From NCBI GenBank assembly GCA_964441705.1, contig CAYTWF010000006.1:1-64000 (forward strand): 64,000 bases of DNA, given 5' to 3'. This DNA comes from Eshraghiella sp964441705 (GTDB taxonomy: Bacteria; Bacillota; Clostridia; Lachnospirales; Lachnospiraceae). The notes beneath the pieces were generated by a model. That model saw only the letters and a program-made list of their open reading frames with translations, was not told where the DNA came from and searched no databases. How positions within the stretch are numbered: the first letter of the stretch is position 1; every line of letters starts with the position of its first letter. The position numbers were made by a program, and so were the translations under genes. Below, piece after piece: positions 27,209 to 35,307 of the stretch.

Positions 27209-30200
27209 GCTTATTAGACGTTGATGTGTTTCTTTTTTTTCTGGTAACGACCAGTACACCTGCAGTGCTTACTGCCATACAGCATAGCCATACTAATACA
27301 GGTGTGTGTTCGCCTGTTGATGGATTACCCACATTGTCACCTGTGCCGGTTCCTGTTCCACTGTTGCCATTACCTGTGCCTGTTCCACCATTTCCTGAAC
27401 CACTGCCATTCTCAATCTTAACTAATGCTGCTATCGCTGCCTCAATTGCTGCAGCATAGCCATCAACTACATCCTGGTCCTCAGCCATTTTACCCCGAAT
27501 CACCGCAGCTATTGCTGCCTCAACCTTACTGAAATCCTTGTAGTCAGCCTTAGTAAGTGCTGCTGCCTTATTAATGGCTGCATCTACACCGCTATATGAG
27601 GCCTCTGCCGCAACAGCAGCAAGCTTCTGTACATCTGTGTCATCCTCAAGATATACAATAATATTTTTACCGTAAGCTGTAGTATACAATGATTTAACCT
27701 TATCGCTGCCAACCCTTATATACACATTCTTGTCTGCCAGATTCTCCGGTACCGTAAGTGTATATGGTGCAACCGTCTTTCCGGCACTGTTTTTTGCTGC
27801 AGGATATATAGCCTGTGGAGCAGCTGAAATAATATTGCCACCGTTAATCTCCACATAGTTAGTCTCGGATTCCTCTTCTTCGCAGTCTTCTCCATTGCCT
27901 ATAATACGAGGTACATAATCACTTAGGACAGACACTCCGTCCTCTGAATATCTTTCAAGAACTATAACGCCACCATTAATGGTTATAGCTCCACCCACTG
28001 AATCTTCTGTTCCACCAATTATTGTACAACTATCATATGTAATACATGTTATAAACCCACCATCAATAACTATGGAATCAATCCTGGCTTCATCATATCC
28101 ACATCCAATTGCGGCTCCGGCATCACCACCATATACGGATTCTGCCCTTATAATTCCACCGCTTATATGTATAGAACCGCCTGTGCTCTCATCTCCACCA
28201 CCAATAACACAGGTTCCATAGCTATAAGCATTGACTGTACCACCTGATATGTCTATAGTTCCGGCATTGCCTTTATATCCGCTGCCTATTGCTGCCCCAT
28301 AATAATAACCGTAGACATTAATCAGTCCACCTTTTATCTCAACAGTTCCACAATCATCTTCAGAGTTACTTCCTATCCCTGCTCCATATTCAGAGCCTTC
28401 AATATTAAGTATACCATCACAGTCAGTCAATATAAGTGTTGCACCCTTTTCTACATTAATGCCTGCCAGAAATTCACTATCATATGCAGAAAGTAAATTA
28501 TCACTGATATAGCTTAGGGTTACGCTTGCCCCATTTTCTATATGAATTGGAGAGTCATAGCTGCCTGGATAACTATATGCAATACTAACTCCAATAAGCT
28601 GTATATTATGCTCTCCACTCTTTATCACAACAGAATGCTCTGTTGTATCTCCAAATAGATAATAATCTCCTGTATATGCAGTTTCCTGCAGGTCACCATC
28701 AAGTGTATAGCCTGTTGCCGTTATGACTATTCCCTTGTCAACCTTTAAATGTCCTTTGGAATCAGCTAGTCTTGTAAGTGCTGCTACTGCCGCCTTAAGC
28801 TCTGTAGTCTTGGAATTAATCAATGTCTGCTGGTCTTTGCCAAGATAGCTGCCTACTGAGTCTGTTATTGTGTATAATGCAATGATGTCATCAATCTCAT
28901 AGCTCTCGAGGTCATCAGGTATGGCAGCTAACACTTTGTTATATTCTGTATAATCTGCGCCGTTAATTGATGCCAGCACTGTTCCTTCCTCTGTATCCTC
29001 CAAGGATTTCTCAGGATATACTATACTGTCTGTATCATCTGGAAATGTAATTGTAAACCCGCATTCTTCATCATAGCGACCTGCATGCCATATAAAATAA
29101 TAGCTGTTATTCTTGCCGTATGTGAGATAATACTCCTCTTCATCACCATCCTCAAATTCCAGTTCCTTCCATTCAACGCCATTACGAATTACCTGAAGGT
29201 ATGCGCCATTCCAGCCATCTCCAAACTCATCTGTCATGCTGATATTCATTGTATTAGCTGTATCCACTGTAACATCCTGTGCCCCACATGTTGTGCAGGT
29301 ATATATGGTATAAGGCGGTGCATCAACTGTTCCTTCTGTTTTGATTCCTGAATTCCATGTATGCTCCTGTGTCTGCCTGTGCCCACATTTGGTACAGTAT
29401 CTGCTGCATTTACTACCATCATCTGAAGTCTCCCACTGACTCATTGTATGAGCTTCGCTGGCTATACTCACATACCCACATACTGTACAATGCTGGCTAT
29501 GACTATTTCCATTATCCACATACTCCAGCGTGTGCGGGGCTTTAGCTGATATATGTCCGCAATCCTTACACACACCAACATGGTCTGAGGCGGTTGGGGT
29601 ATACTCATAATCATGCTCCTTGCTCCACGTTGCAGTACAATCCTTATCTGTACAGCCTATTGTACACTTGCTTCCATCCCCACTCTCAGTCCATACTGTA
29701 TCCAATGTATGTGGAAGCGAAAGCTTAACATCTCTGGTTGTAATGGTATCCATGCCTGTTACAGCATAATCATTAGTGACATTAACATTCACATTTCTGC
29801 TAATTACATAGATTCTATTGCCATACACCCTAAAGCTGCTGTGTGCAGCCATTGTCAGGTTCATTTGAGTTGATTCGTCTGTCTCAAAGCATTCTATAGG
29901 AGCAAAAGAACCTGAGCTTACATTGCTTCCATCAATAAATGTAGTTCCTTCAATTGTCATATTAATAGTTATATTATCATTCAAGAAACCAATACCTGAG
30001 GCGTATCTAGCTATTGTCATCGTTAAATCCTTCGACGTTACATTAAACTCTGCATTATCACTGTCAGAATAAAAATATATTTCCTTATTAGTAGTTCCAG
30101 TGATTACATATGCCCCTGTATACGGCTGTAAGGTTGCTGTTTCGTCTCCAAACTTATACCCCTCAGGGCATATTCTCAGTGCAAGATTCTTCCCGGTTAA

Positions 30201-30320
30201 ATCAAGAACCAATGGTTCCACCACAGGGTCTGCCACTACAAGCTTTGGCATAACCGAAATAATAAGTGCCACTGTCATTATCAGTGCCAAAAATCTGTAA
30301 AGCTTAAGTTTTTTTAACAT
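27195..30320 (-). CDS. large secreted cell-wall protein with NPxTG-type anchor
   Basis: A 1041-residue protein. It has a signal peptide (residues 1-31, ending PKLVVADP) and a domain with hairpin-like beta repeats. About residues 225-350 form a cysteine-rich region of CxxC pairs (CKDCGH, CTVCGY, CTKCGH, CTTCGA) spaced like small zinc ribbons. A parallel-beta-helix region (about 560-860) has repeated GGxINVYG / IDISGGTVN turns. Alanine-rich helical FIVAR-like repeats and a Gly/Ser/Thr linker follow. The C-terminal sorting signal is NPSTGE, a hydrophobic helix and TRKKR. The last five codons and the stop lie in the arm of a foldback sequence. Likely a wall-attached adhesin or carbohydrate-binding protein (inference). 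Confidence 0.85.
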   Translation of the reverse strand: MLKKLKLYRFLALIMTVALIISVMPKLVVADPVVEPLVLDLTGKNLALRICPEGYKFGDETATLQPYTGAYVITGTTNKEIYFYSDSDNAEFNVTSKDLTMTIARYASGIGFLNDNITINMTIEGTTFIDGSNVSSGSFAPIECFETDESTQMNLTMAAHSSFRVYGNRIYVISRNVNVNVTNDYAVTGMDTITTRDVKLSLPHTLDTVWTESGDGSKCTIGCTDKDCTATWSKEHDYEYTPTASDHVGVCKDCGHISAKAPHTLEYVDNGNSHSQHCTVCGYVSIASEAHTMSQWETSDDGSKCSRYCTKCGHRQTQEHTWNSGIKTEGTVDAPPYTIYTCTTCGAQDVTVDTANTMNISMTDEFGDGWNGAYLQVIRNGVEWKELEFEDGDEEEYYLTYGKNNSYYFIWHAGRYDEECGFTITFPDDTDSIVYPEKSLEDTEEGTVLASINGADYTEYNKVLAAIPDDLESYEIDDIIALYTITDSVGSYLGKDQQTLINSKTTELKAAVAALTRLADSKGHLKVDKGIVITATGYTLDGDLQETAYTGDYYLFGDTTEHSVVIKSGEHNIQLIGVSIAYSYPGSYDSPIHIENGASVTLSYISDNLLSAYDSEFLAGINVEKGATLILTDCDGILNIEGSEYGAGIGSNSEDDCGTVEIKGGLINVYGYYYGAAIGSGYKGNAGTIDISGGTVNAYSYGTCVIGGGDESTGGSIHISGGIIRAESVYGGDAGAAIGCGYDEARIDSIVIDGGFITCITYDSCTIIGGTEDSVGGAITINGGVIVLERYSEDGVSVLSDYVPRIIGNGEDCEEEESETNYVEINGGNIISAAPQAIYPAAKNSAGKTVAPYTLTVPENLADKNVYIRVGSDKVKSLYTTAYGKNIIVYLEDDTDVQKLAAVAAEASYSGVDAAINKAAALTKADYKDFSKVEAAIAAVIRGKMAEDQDVVDGYAAAIEAAIAALVKIENGSGSGNGGTGTGNGNSGTGTGTGDNVGNPSTGEHTPVLVWLCCMAVSTAGVLVVTRKKRNTSTSNKHSWQ

Positions 30321-30356
30321 AATTTTTCCTCCTGTTCATTTAGGTAACAAGACGTA

Positions 30357-30402
30357 AAAATCCTCTATACCATATTGTTATAAATACAGCATAGAGGATT
30401 TT
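30357..30402 (-). terminator. terminator of LuxR-type regulator gene
   Basis: On the - strand, AAAATCCTCTAT and ATAGAGGATTTT pair with a 22-base loop and run into TTTTT. It lies between the regulator stop (30448) and the start of the large surface protein gene. Confidence 0.75.
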
Positions 30403-30447
30403 ATTCACAGTGAAAATATCCTAAAACAAGGTTTTTCGGACAGTATT

Positions 30448-31656
30448 TTATTCGTTACTTCCTTCCATTGCCAGGAATTTTGCCAAATTCTTTCTTGTTC
30501 CTCCCCCAGTCTTGCTAAGTGCTTCACTGATGTGTCGGCGAACAGTATTCACGGTTATGCCCATTCTTTTTGCAATTTCTGCATTGCTCAGTCCCTTGGC
30601 CGCAAGCTTGGCAGCGTAATGCTCCTGCTGTGTAAGCTCTGTAATATTAACAACCCCGTGCAGCTTTCGCTTAAGTGTTGTCCACCCCTGTGAAAGCTGG
30701 ATATTTAAGGCTTTAATCGTCTTCGCTGCTTCCTTATCAATATGGTTAAGCCTGTCATCCAGAATAATTTCAAGGTTATCACGGTATTCTGCAAATGGAG
30801 CATACAGACAATCCGGTCTCGCCAGAGAAAAAGCAATATCAATCTGTTTCGCTGCCTTAGCAAGCTGACCCTGCTCATGATAGCCCACCGCCAACATCAG
30901 ACGGCAGTAGATTTCTGAAACAAAGGTCCCTTCCAAGATGCTCTGTGCAATAAACGGCTTGGTAATCAACACTGCATCCGATTGCATTGTACGCAGCATA
31001 TTATATTTCATATATGCATAACGCGCCATAGGGTAGCAGTCGGCAGGCAGATTTTCAAATTCTCCCTCACAAAACCACTGAGGAAAGCCATTAATATCAT
31101 ATAGCTCAAGGTCAATATTACCAATCCAGAAATCACGCTGCATAGCTTCCATTTCGCTTTTGCAAGTCATTTGCTCAATGGTATGTCTGGCCAGAATCCA
31201 TTCCTGTGCATAGCCTTGATATAGTGCACAAAGACTATGTAAAAATGCGGAGCCAATCAATAAATCAGGACGCTTATCATCAAGTGGCAGCTCACGCAAA
31301 AAAGTCTCCGCGCTTGAGATGTCCCCACGCAGATAAGCCAGCTGACCGCAAAACAGCGTATGCGCCTCTCTATCAGCAGACAATGACCTTGCAACAGCAT
31401 CACCGCTTCCAGGGGTATGATACAAGGCAGTCATTGTCAGTAATGGACATCGTCTTGGCAATGTATCAAATCGCCGCCCCGAACTATGCTTGCGCTCCTG
31501 GCGCGGGTCCTCCGGTTTTTTCGCAGCTGCAGGAATCATCCATGCAACTCCGTATTTTTGTGCACCTGAAATTCTTCCATTCTTACAATAATCCTGCACT
31601 ACCCGAATGTGAACATTCCATTTTTCAGCCGCTTCCTTAGTGGATATATACTCCAT
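30448..31656 (-). CDS. transcriptional regulator with N-terminal excisionase-like and C-terminal LuxR HTH
   Basis: A 402-residue protein. The N-terminus (MEYISTKEAAEKWNVHIRVV to about residue 50) resembles a MerR/excisionase winged helix with the usual GAQKYGVAWMIP end. The middle 260 residues are helical, TPR-like. The C-terminal 65 residues form a LuxR HTH (LTQQEHYAAKLAAKGLSNAE, MGITVNTVRRHISE). Two DNA-binding modules in one chain is characteristic of a regulator family common in Lachnospiraceae and Eggerthella relatives. Its own promoter lies upstream. The large surface protein gene directly downstream, beyond a terminator, is a possible target (inference). Confidence 0.82.
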   Translation of the reverse strand: MEYISTKEAAEKWNVHIRVVQDYCKNGRISGAQKYGVAWMIPAAAKKPEDPRQERKHSSGRRFDTLPRRCPLLTMTALYHTPGSGDAVARSLSADREAHTLFCGQLAYLRGDISSAETFLRELPLDDKRPDLLIGSAFLHSLCALYQGYAQEWILARHTIEQMTCKSEMEAMQRDFWIGNIDLELYDINGFPQWFCEGEFENLPADCYPMARYAYMKYNMLRTMQSDAVLITKPFIAQSILEGTFVSEIYCRLMLAVGYHEQGQLAKAAKQIDIAFSLARPDCLYAPFAEYRDNLEIILDDRLNHIDKEAAKTIKALNIQLSQGWTTLKRKLHGVVNITELTQQEHYAAKLAAKGLSNAEIAKRMGITVNTVRRHISEALSKTGGGTRKNLAKFLAMEGSNE

Positions 31657-31691
31657 ATCGAATCTCCTGTTATAATATCTTTCATAGGTAT

Positions 31692-31720
31692 ATTATACTC
31701 GTTTGCGCGATGAGTTTCAA
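31692..31720 (-). promoter_or_regulatory. promoter of LuxR-type regulator gene
   Basis: TTGAAA (31715-31720), a 17-base spacer and TATAAT (31692-31697) on the - strand. The -35 box overlaps the stop region of the upstream LysR-type gene. Confidence 0.75.
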
Positions 31721-32598
31721 TCAGGTAATGGAAAGCTCTCCGTGAAAAAATTGCAGATATATTCCACGCTCTGAGCTACATTGCAGCGCACATGTCCTTT
31801 TTTAACTGACATATAAATATATCTTTCCAGTGGTATATCCTCAACCTTTTTCAAGATAATTGCATCTGATAAGGAGGTCTTCCAGGTTCGCTCCGGTGCA
31901 AATGCAAGTCCCAGCTTTTTATTAATCAGCTTTCTTAAAACATCCGGATTATCAACCTCTATTACTCTGTCAGGTATAAAAGAAACTCTTGCCGACTGCT
32001 TGAGTATCTCCTGTTCCAGCTCCCATGAGCTTGACAGTCCCATAAACTTCTGATTAATCAGGTCCTTTGTTGTAATTACCCTCTTGCTGGCAAGCATATT
32101 GTCCTTCGGCACAGCCAACAGTACTCTCTCCTTTAACAGCATTATTGAATTACCCTCCGGCTGCTCATCTAAGGATGCATAGATAGTAATATCTGCCTCT
32201 TCCTCTGTATCGTCTCCGTGATTCTGCTGTACAATATGAATACAGTTATCCTTCATTCTGCTCTCAAGATATACAAGCATTGCAGGCAGATAATGGGATG
32301 CGCACCTCATATTAATTGTTATATCGTGATTTAATATATTATTTTGTTCCGCTATTTTATCAAGAGCAGATTCATATATTTCCTTCATCGAATGTATGGC
32401 TTCATAAAATATTTTTCCATTGGCATTCAATTCAAGATGTCTTCCGGTTCTGTTAAAAAGCTGATATCCAAGCTCCTGCTCAAGTCTTTTGATTGTCTGG
32501 CTTAGAGAAGACTGGGATATGTACAGCTCCTTCGCCGACAATGAAATGTTAAGTGTTGCCGCTACTGAAAGAAAATAATCCAGCTGAAGTTTTTCCAT
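31717..32598 (-). CDS. LysR-family transcriptional regulator
   Basis: A 293-residue LysR-type regulator. The N-terminal winged helix is clear (LDYFLSVAATLNISLSAKEL, QSSLSQTIKRLEQELGYQLF). The periplasmic-binding-like effector domain covers about residues 90-290 with the usual DVLRKLINKKLGLAFAPE segment. It is divergent from an AEC-family transporter and an SGNH esterase gene; an ACTTATA/TATAAGT inverted repeat lies between them. The typical arrangement implies that it controls the transporter operon in response to a small (often acidic) effector. Confidence 0.93.
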   Translation of the reverse strand: MEKLQLDYFLSVAATLNISLSAKELYISQSSLSQTIKRLEQELGYQLFNRTGRHLELNANGKIFYEAIHSMKEIYESALDKIAEQNNILNHDITINMRCASHYLPAMLVYLESRMKDNCIHIVQQNHGDDTEEEADITIYASLDEQPEGNSIMLLKERVLLAVPKDNMLASKRVITTKDLINQKFMGLSSSWELEQEILKQSARVSFIPDRVIEVDNPDVLRKLINKKLGLAFAPERTWKTSLSDAIILKKVEDIPLERYIYMSVKKGHVRCNVAQSVEYICNFFTESFPLPD

Positions 32599-32635
32599 AA
32601 GTGTATACCTCTTATATTTATATTTGCATTAGTTG

Positions 32636-32655
32636 ATACTTATAGTAGTATAAGT
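32636..32655. promoter_or_regulatory. probable LysR operator
   Basis: The interrupted palindrome ACTTATA-GTAG-TATAAGT (32638-32655), with ATAC/GTAT half-sites inside, lies 9 bases upstream of the -35 box of the transporter promoter and between the divergent genes. This is the normal position and symmetry for a LysR regulatory site. Confidence 0.6.
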
Positions 32656-32664
32656 CTAAAAGTA

Positions 32665-32694
32665 TTGGATATACAAGTACATATTTGATACAAT
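32665..32694 (+). promoter_or_regulatory. promoter of AEC transporter/SGNH esterase operon
   Basis: TTGGAT (32665-32670), an 18-base spacer and TACAAT (32689-32694), about 30 bases before the ATG. Confidence 0.55.
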
Positions 32695-32724
32695 CTTTCT
32701 AAATTAAAAAGGTGTGTGAATAAT

Positions 32725-33642
32725 ATGAACGGAATAGTTCTTATTCTGATAAAAAGAATTGCAATTATGTACATATTTATCGGTATTGGAGTACTGCTGA
32801 CCAGACTTGATAAAATAAATGTCTCTGGCAGCCGTTCAATCGGCAATCTGTTAATCACACTGATTTTGCCATGTGTAATTCTTAACGGTTTTATTAATGC
32901 AGACCCATACAGTAACAAAATCCACTTTGCCATAAGTATTGCCCTGGCTGCTGTTATTTTACTTATCTCTATTGTAATATCAGCCTTAATCAACCGCAAA
33001 GATGGAATTGCAAGCTTTGCAGCCGCATTTTCCAATCCCGGTTTTTTTGGCATCCCAATTATAAGTGCAATTGCCGGTGCAAAGTCCGTTCTGTATGTGG
33101 TCCCATTCGTTGCCTTTCTTAATATCCTTCAGTCCACATATGGCACTGGTGTATTAACCGGCAATAAGCAAAAAATCCGCCCATCCCTTCTGCTTTCTCC
33201 ATTTTTTATATGCTTTGCAGCCGGAATGCTTATATATTTTCTCCGTATTCATATTCCCTCTATCCCCGGCACTGTCATTTCGTCTATAGCAGAGCTTAAT
33301 ATGCCTCTTGCAATGATACTGTCAGGAACATATATTGCCGGTACTAATATTAAAAAGATGCTTTTGAATGGAAAACTATATATTATTTCACTTACAAGGC
33401 TTATAATTATTCCAATGATTACACTTTTACTGCTACGCCAGCTCCCAGCCTCATTTAATTCTGTGAGAACTGGTCTGCTCATTGCCTCTGCCTGCCCTGT
33501 AGGCTCTAATGTTGCGGTATATGCTCAGCTTCACAACAAGGATTATGATTATGCAACACAGACCGTGGTGATTTCAACATTTTTTTCATTGATAACCATT
33601 CCAATGCTTGTGCTGTTATCACAATATATATGGAACACATAA
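32725..33642 (+). CDS. AEC family transporter (auxin efflux carrier-like)
   Basis: A 305-residue membrane protein with about ten helices. Family features: the N-terminal IAIMYIFIGIGVLLTRLDKI helix and the central SNPGFFGIPIISA and CPVGSNVAVYAQ motifs. ATG 32725 was preferred to a GTG three codons earlier. It is the first gene of an operon with an SGNH hydrolase and is divergent from a LysR regulator. AEC proteins in bacteria carry malate, malonate or other organic acids; the substrate here is not evident. Length is typical. Confidence 0.88.
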   Translation: MNGIVLILIKRIAIMYIFIGIGVLLTRLDKINVSGSRSIGNLLITLILPCVILNGFINADPYSNKIHFAISIALAAVILLISIVISALINRKDGIASFAAAFSNPGFFGIPIISAIAGAKSVLYVVPFVAFLNILQSTYGTGVLTGNKQKIRPSLLLSPFFICFAAGMLIYFLRIHIPSIPGTVISSIAELNMPLAMILSGTYIAGTNIKKMLLNGKLYIISLTRLIIIPMITLLLLRQLPASFNSVRTGLLIASACPVGSNVAVYAQLHNKDYDYATQTVVISTFFSLITIPMLVLLSQYIWNT

Positions 33643-33655
33643 AGGAGATAAACTC

Positions 33656-34300
33656 ATGACACCAGATTTAAAAATTGAAACGGATGAGAAATTAAGAATC
33701 TATAGGGAGAAAAACAAAACTGCCCTCAAGCATCAGGTTCTGTTCGTTGGTTCTTCACTAATGGAAATGTTTCCAATTGAAGAAATGACTGCTGATATGA
33801 AGCTGCCATTTGCTATATATAATCGAGGAATCGGCGGCTATCGTACTGAGGACCTGCTTGCAGCACTGGACACCTGTGTATTGGACCTTGAACCACGTCG
33901 TATTTTTATTAATATTGGAACCAATGACTTAAGTGACCCCGACTGTCCGATAAGTGCAATGATTGCCAACTATGATGAGATACTTAACAGGATTTTGCTT
34001 CGTCTTCCAAGGGTAGAAATATATCTTATGGCTTACTATCCCGTTAATTACGATGCAGCTGCGCCAGAGATGAAAGAGTGTCTCAAAATACGTACCAATG
34101 CCAAAATTGATAATGCCAACCACGAGGTAGCCTTACTTGCAGCCAGACATGGACTGAAATACATTGATGTAAGCCGTAATCTTAAGGACGAAAATGGTAG
34201 CCTTGAGGCTGAATATACAATTGAAGGAATGCATATCAAGCCAGAGGGCTACCAGGCCATTCTTGATGATGTAATGAAGTATGTTATGACTTTTCAATGA
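33656..34300 (+). CDS. SGNH/GDSL hydrolase (esterase)
   Basis: A 214-residue cytoplasmic SGNH hydrolase. ATG 33656 was chosen (AAAGGAGAT just upstream; an earlier ATG would overlap the transporter gene). Blocks: VLFVGSSLM with nucleophile Ser (I), RGIGGYRTED (II, Gly), INIGTNDLSD (III, Asn) and GMHIKPEGY (V, catalytic His). It resembles acetylhydrolase/lysophospholipase L1-type enzymes. It sits 13 bases after the AEC transporter, so the transported compound or its acyl ester may be the substrate (inference). Confidence 0.88.
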   Translation: MTPDLKIETDEKLRIYREKNKTALKHQVLFVGSSLMEMFPIEEMTADMKLPFAIYNRGIGGYRTEDLLAALDTCVLDLEPRRIFINIGTNDLSDPDCPISAMIANYDEILNRILLRLPRVEIYLMAYYPVNYDAAAPEMKECLKIRTNAKIDNANHEVALLAARHGLKYIDVSRNLKDENGSLEAEYTIEGMHIKPEGYQAILDDVMKYVMTFQ

Positions 34301-34371
34301 GTTTGTTAATATATTTTTCTGACTTTTCAATCTTTATGTATTTCCACTGCCTTCCGTTGCGCACCACCTGC

Positions 34372-34576
34372 CCCGCCCAGCTTTGTCTTACCGGCATTTT
34401 TTGCGAATTACGTGATGAATCGGTCTTACAATTTAACAGTGAAAAGAACCCCATGTTCAACTGTCTGAGCGCAACGCGCGAGTTTTGAACATGGGGTTCT
34501 CGTATTATCACTGTTAAATTGTAAGGCCTGATGAATAGGAATTCACAAATAGGCCGGTAAGACAAAGCTGGGCGGG
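34372..34576. repeat. 205-bp foldback with conserved apical core (element B)
   Basis: Perfect 24-bp outer arms (34372-34395 and 34553-34576) enclose partly paired sequence, then an 18-bp stem CTTACAATTTAACAGTGA, a 15-bp stem around CCCCATGTTCAA, and an apex that on the - strand reads ACTCGC-GCGTT-GCGCTCAGACAG. The apex matches that of element A (27022-27208), although the stems do not. It lies between the SGNH esterase stop and the uracil phosphoribosyltransferase stop. Confidence 0.8.
34446..34502 (-). terminator. probable terminator of upp (core of element B)
   Basis: On the - strand the AGAACCCCATGTTCAA stem closes and runs into TTCTTTTC. It lies 80 bases past the upp stop, so the transcript would carry the outer 24-bp arm as well. 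Confidence 0.55.
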
Positions 34577-34580
34577 TTTC

Positions 34581-35222
34581 TTACTTCGTACCAAAGATTC
34601 TGTCGCCTGCGTCTCCCAGACCTGGGCAGATATATGCATTCTCATTAAGTCTCTCGTCAAGATGTCCTACAAAAATCTTAACATCCGGATGTGCCTCAGT
34701 TAATTTCTTAAGTCCCTCAGGAGCTGCAATGATACACATGAAAGTAATATCCTTACCACCTCTCTGCTTAATAAAGTCAATTGCTGCTATTGCTGAACCG
34801 CCTGTTGCAAGCATAGGGTCAACAACGTATATCTTTCTCTGCTCAATTGGAGAAGGCAGCTTGCAGTAATACTCGTGTGGCTCATGTGTCTCCTCATCTC
34901 TGTAGAGACCAATGTGTCCAACCTTGGCTGCCGGCATAAGTGTAAGCATTCCGCCTACCATGCCCAGACCTGCACGAAGAATTGGAACGATTGCCGGCTT
35001 CTTGCCTGCAATTACAGGGCTCTTGGTTGTCTGAATTGGGGTAGTAATCTCAATATCCTCAACCTCAAGGTCCCTTAAAGCCTCATAGCCCATAAGAACT
35101 GCAATCTCTTCTACAAGAGCTCTGAACTCATTGGTTCCAGTCTCTTTTTTACGAATCATAGTTATTTTGTGCTGAATCAGCGGATGGGTACAGATAGTTA
35201 CATTCTCATTTCCATTATACAT
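34581..35222 (-). CDS. upp: uracil phosphoribosyltransferase
   Basis: A 213-residue enzyme converting uracil and PRPP to UMP. The PRPP loop reads VVDPMLATGGSAIAAI, and the uracil-binding C-terminus is YICPGLGDAGDRIFGTK. Other conserved stretches are PIQTT and PILRAGLGMVGGM. Length is standard (about 208-213). AAAGGAC precedes the ATG at 35222. It has its own promoter, whose -35 overlaps the stop of the YgiQ gene, and ends next to foldback element B. It acts with the uracil permease at 25657 in uracil salvage. Confidence 0.97.
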   Translation of the reverse strand: MYNGNENVTICTHPLIQHKITMIRKKETGTNEFRALVEEIAVLMGYEALRDLEVEDIEITTPIQTTKSPVIAGKKPAIVPILRAGLGMVGGMLTLMPAAKVGHIGLYRDEETHEPHEYYCKLPSPIEQRKIYVVDPMLATGGSAIAAIDFIKQRGGKDITFMCIIAAPEGLKKLTEAHPDVKIFVGHLDERLNENAYICPGLGDAGDRIFGTK

Positions 35223-35278
35223 ATTAAATTGTCCTTTCGTACGATATGCCGGATGTATTCACGGCACCTGCTGTTATA

Positions 35279-35307
35279 ATTTTATGCCAACATGGCTTCT
35301 TTTTCAA
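35279..35307 (-). promoter_or_regulatory. promoter of upp
   Basis: TTGAAA (35302-35307), a 17-base spacer and TAAAAT (35279-35284) on the - strand; the leader of about 50 bases contains a GTGCCG/CGGCAT hairpin. Confidence 0.7.
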
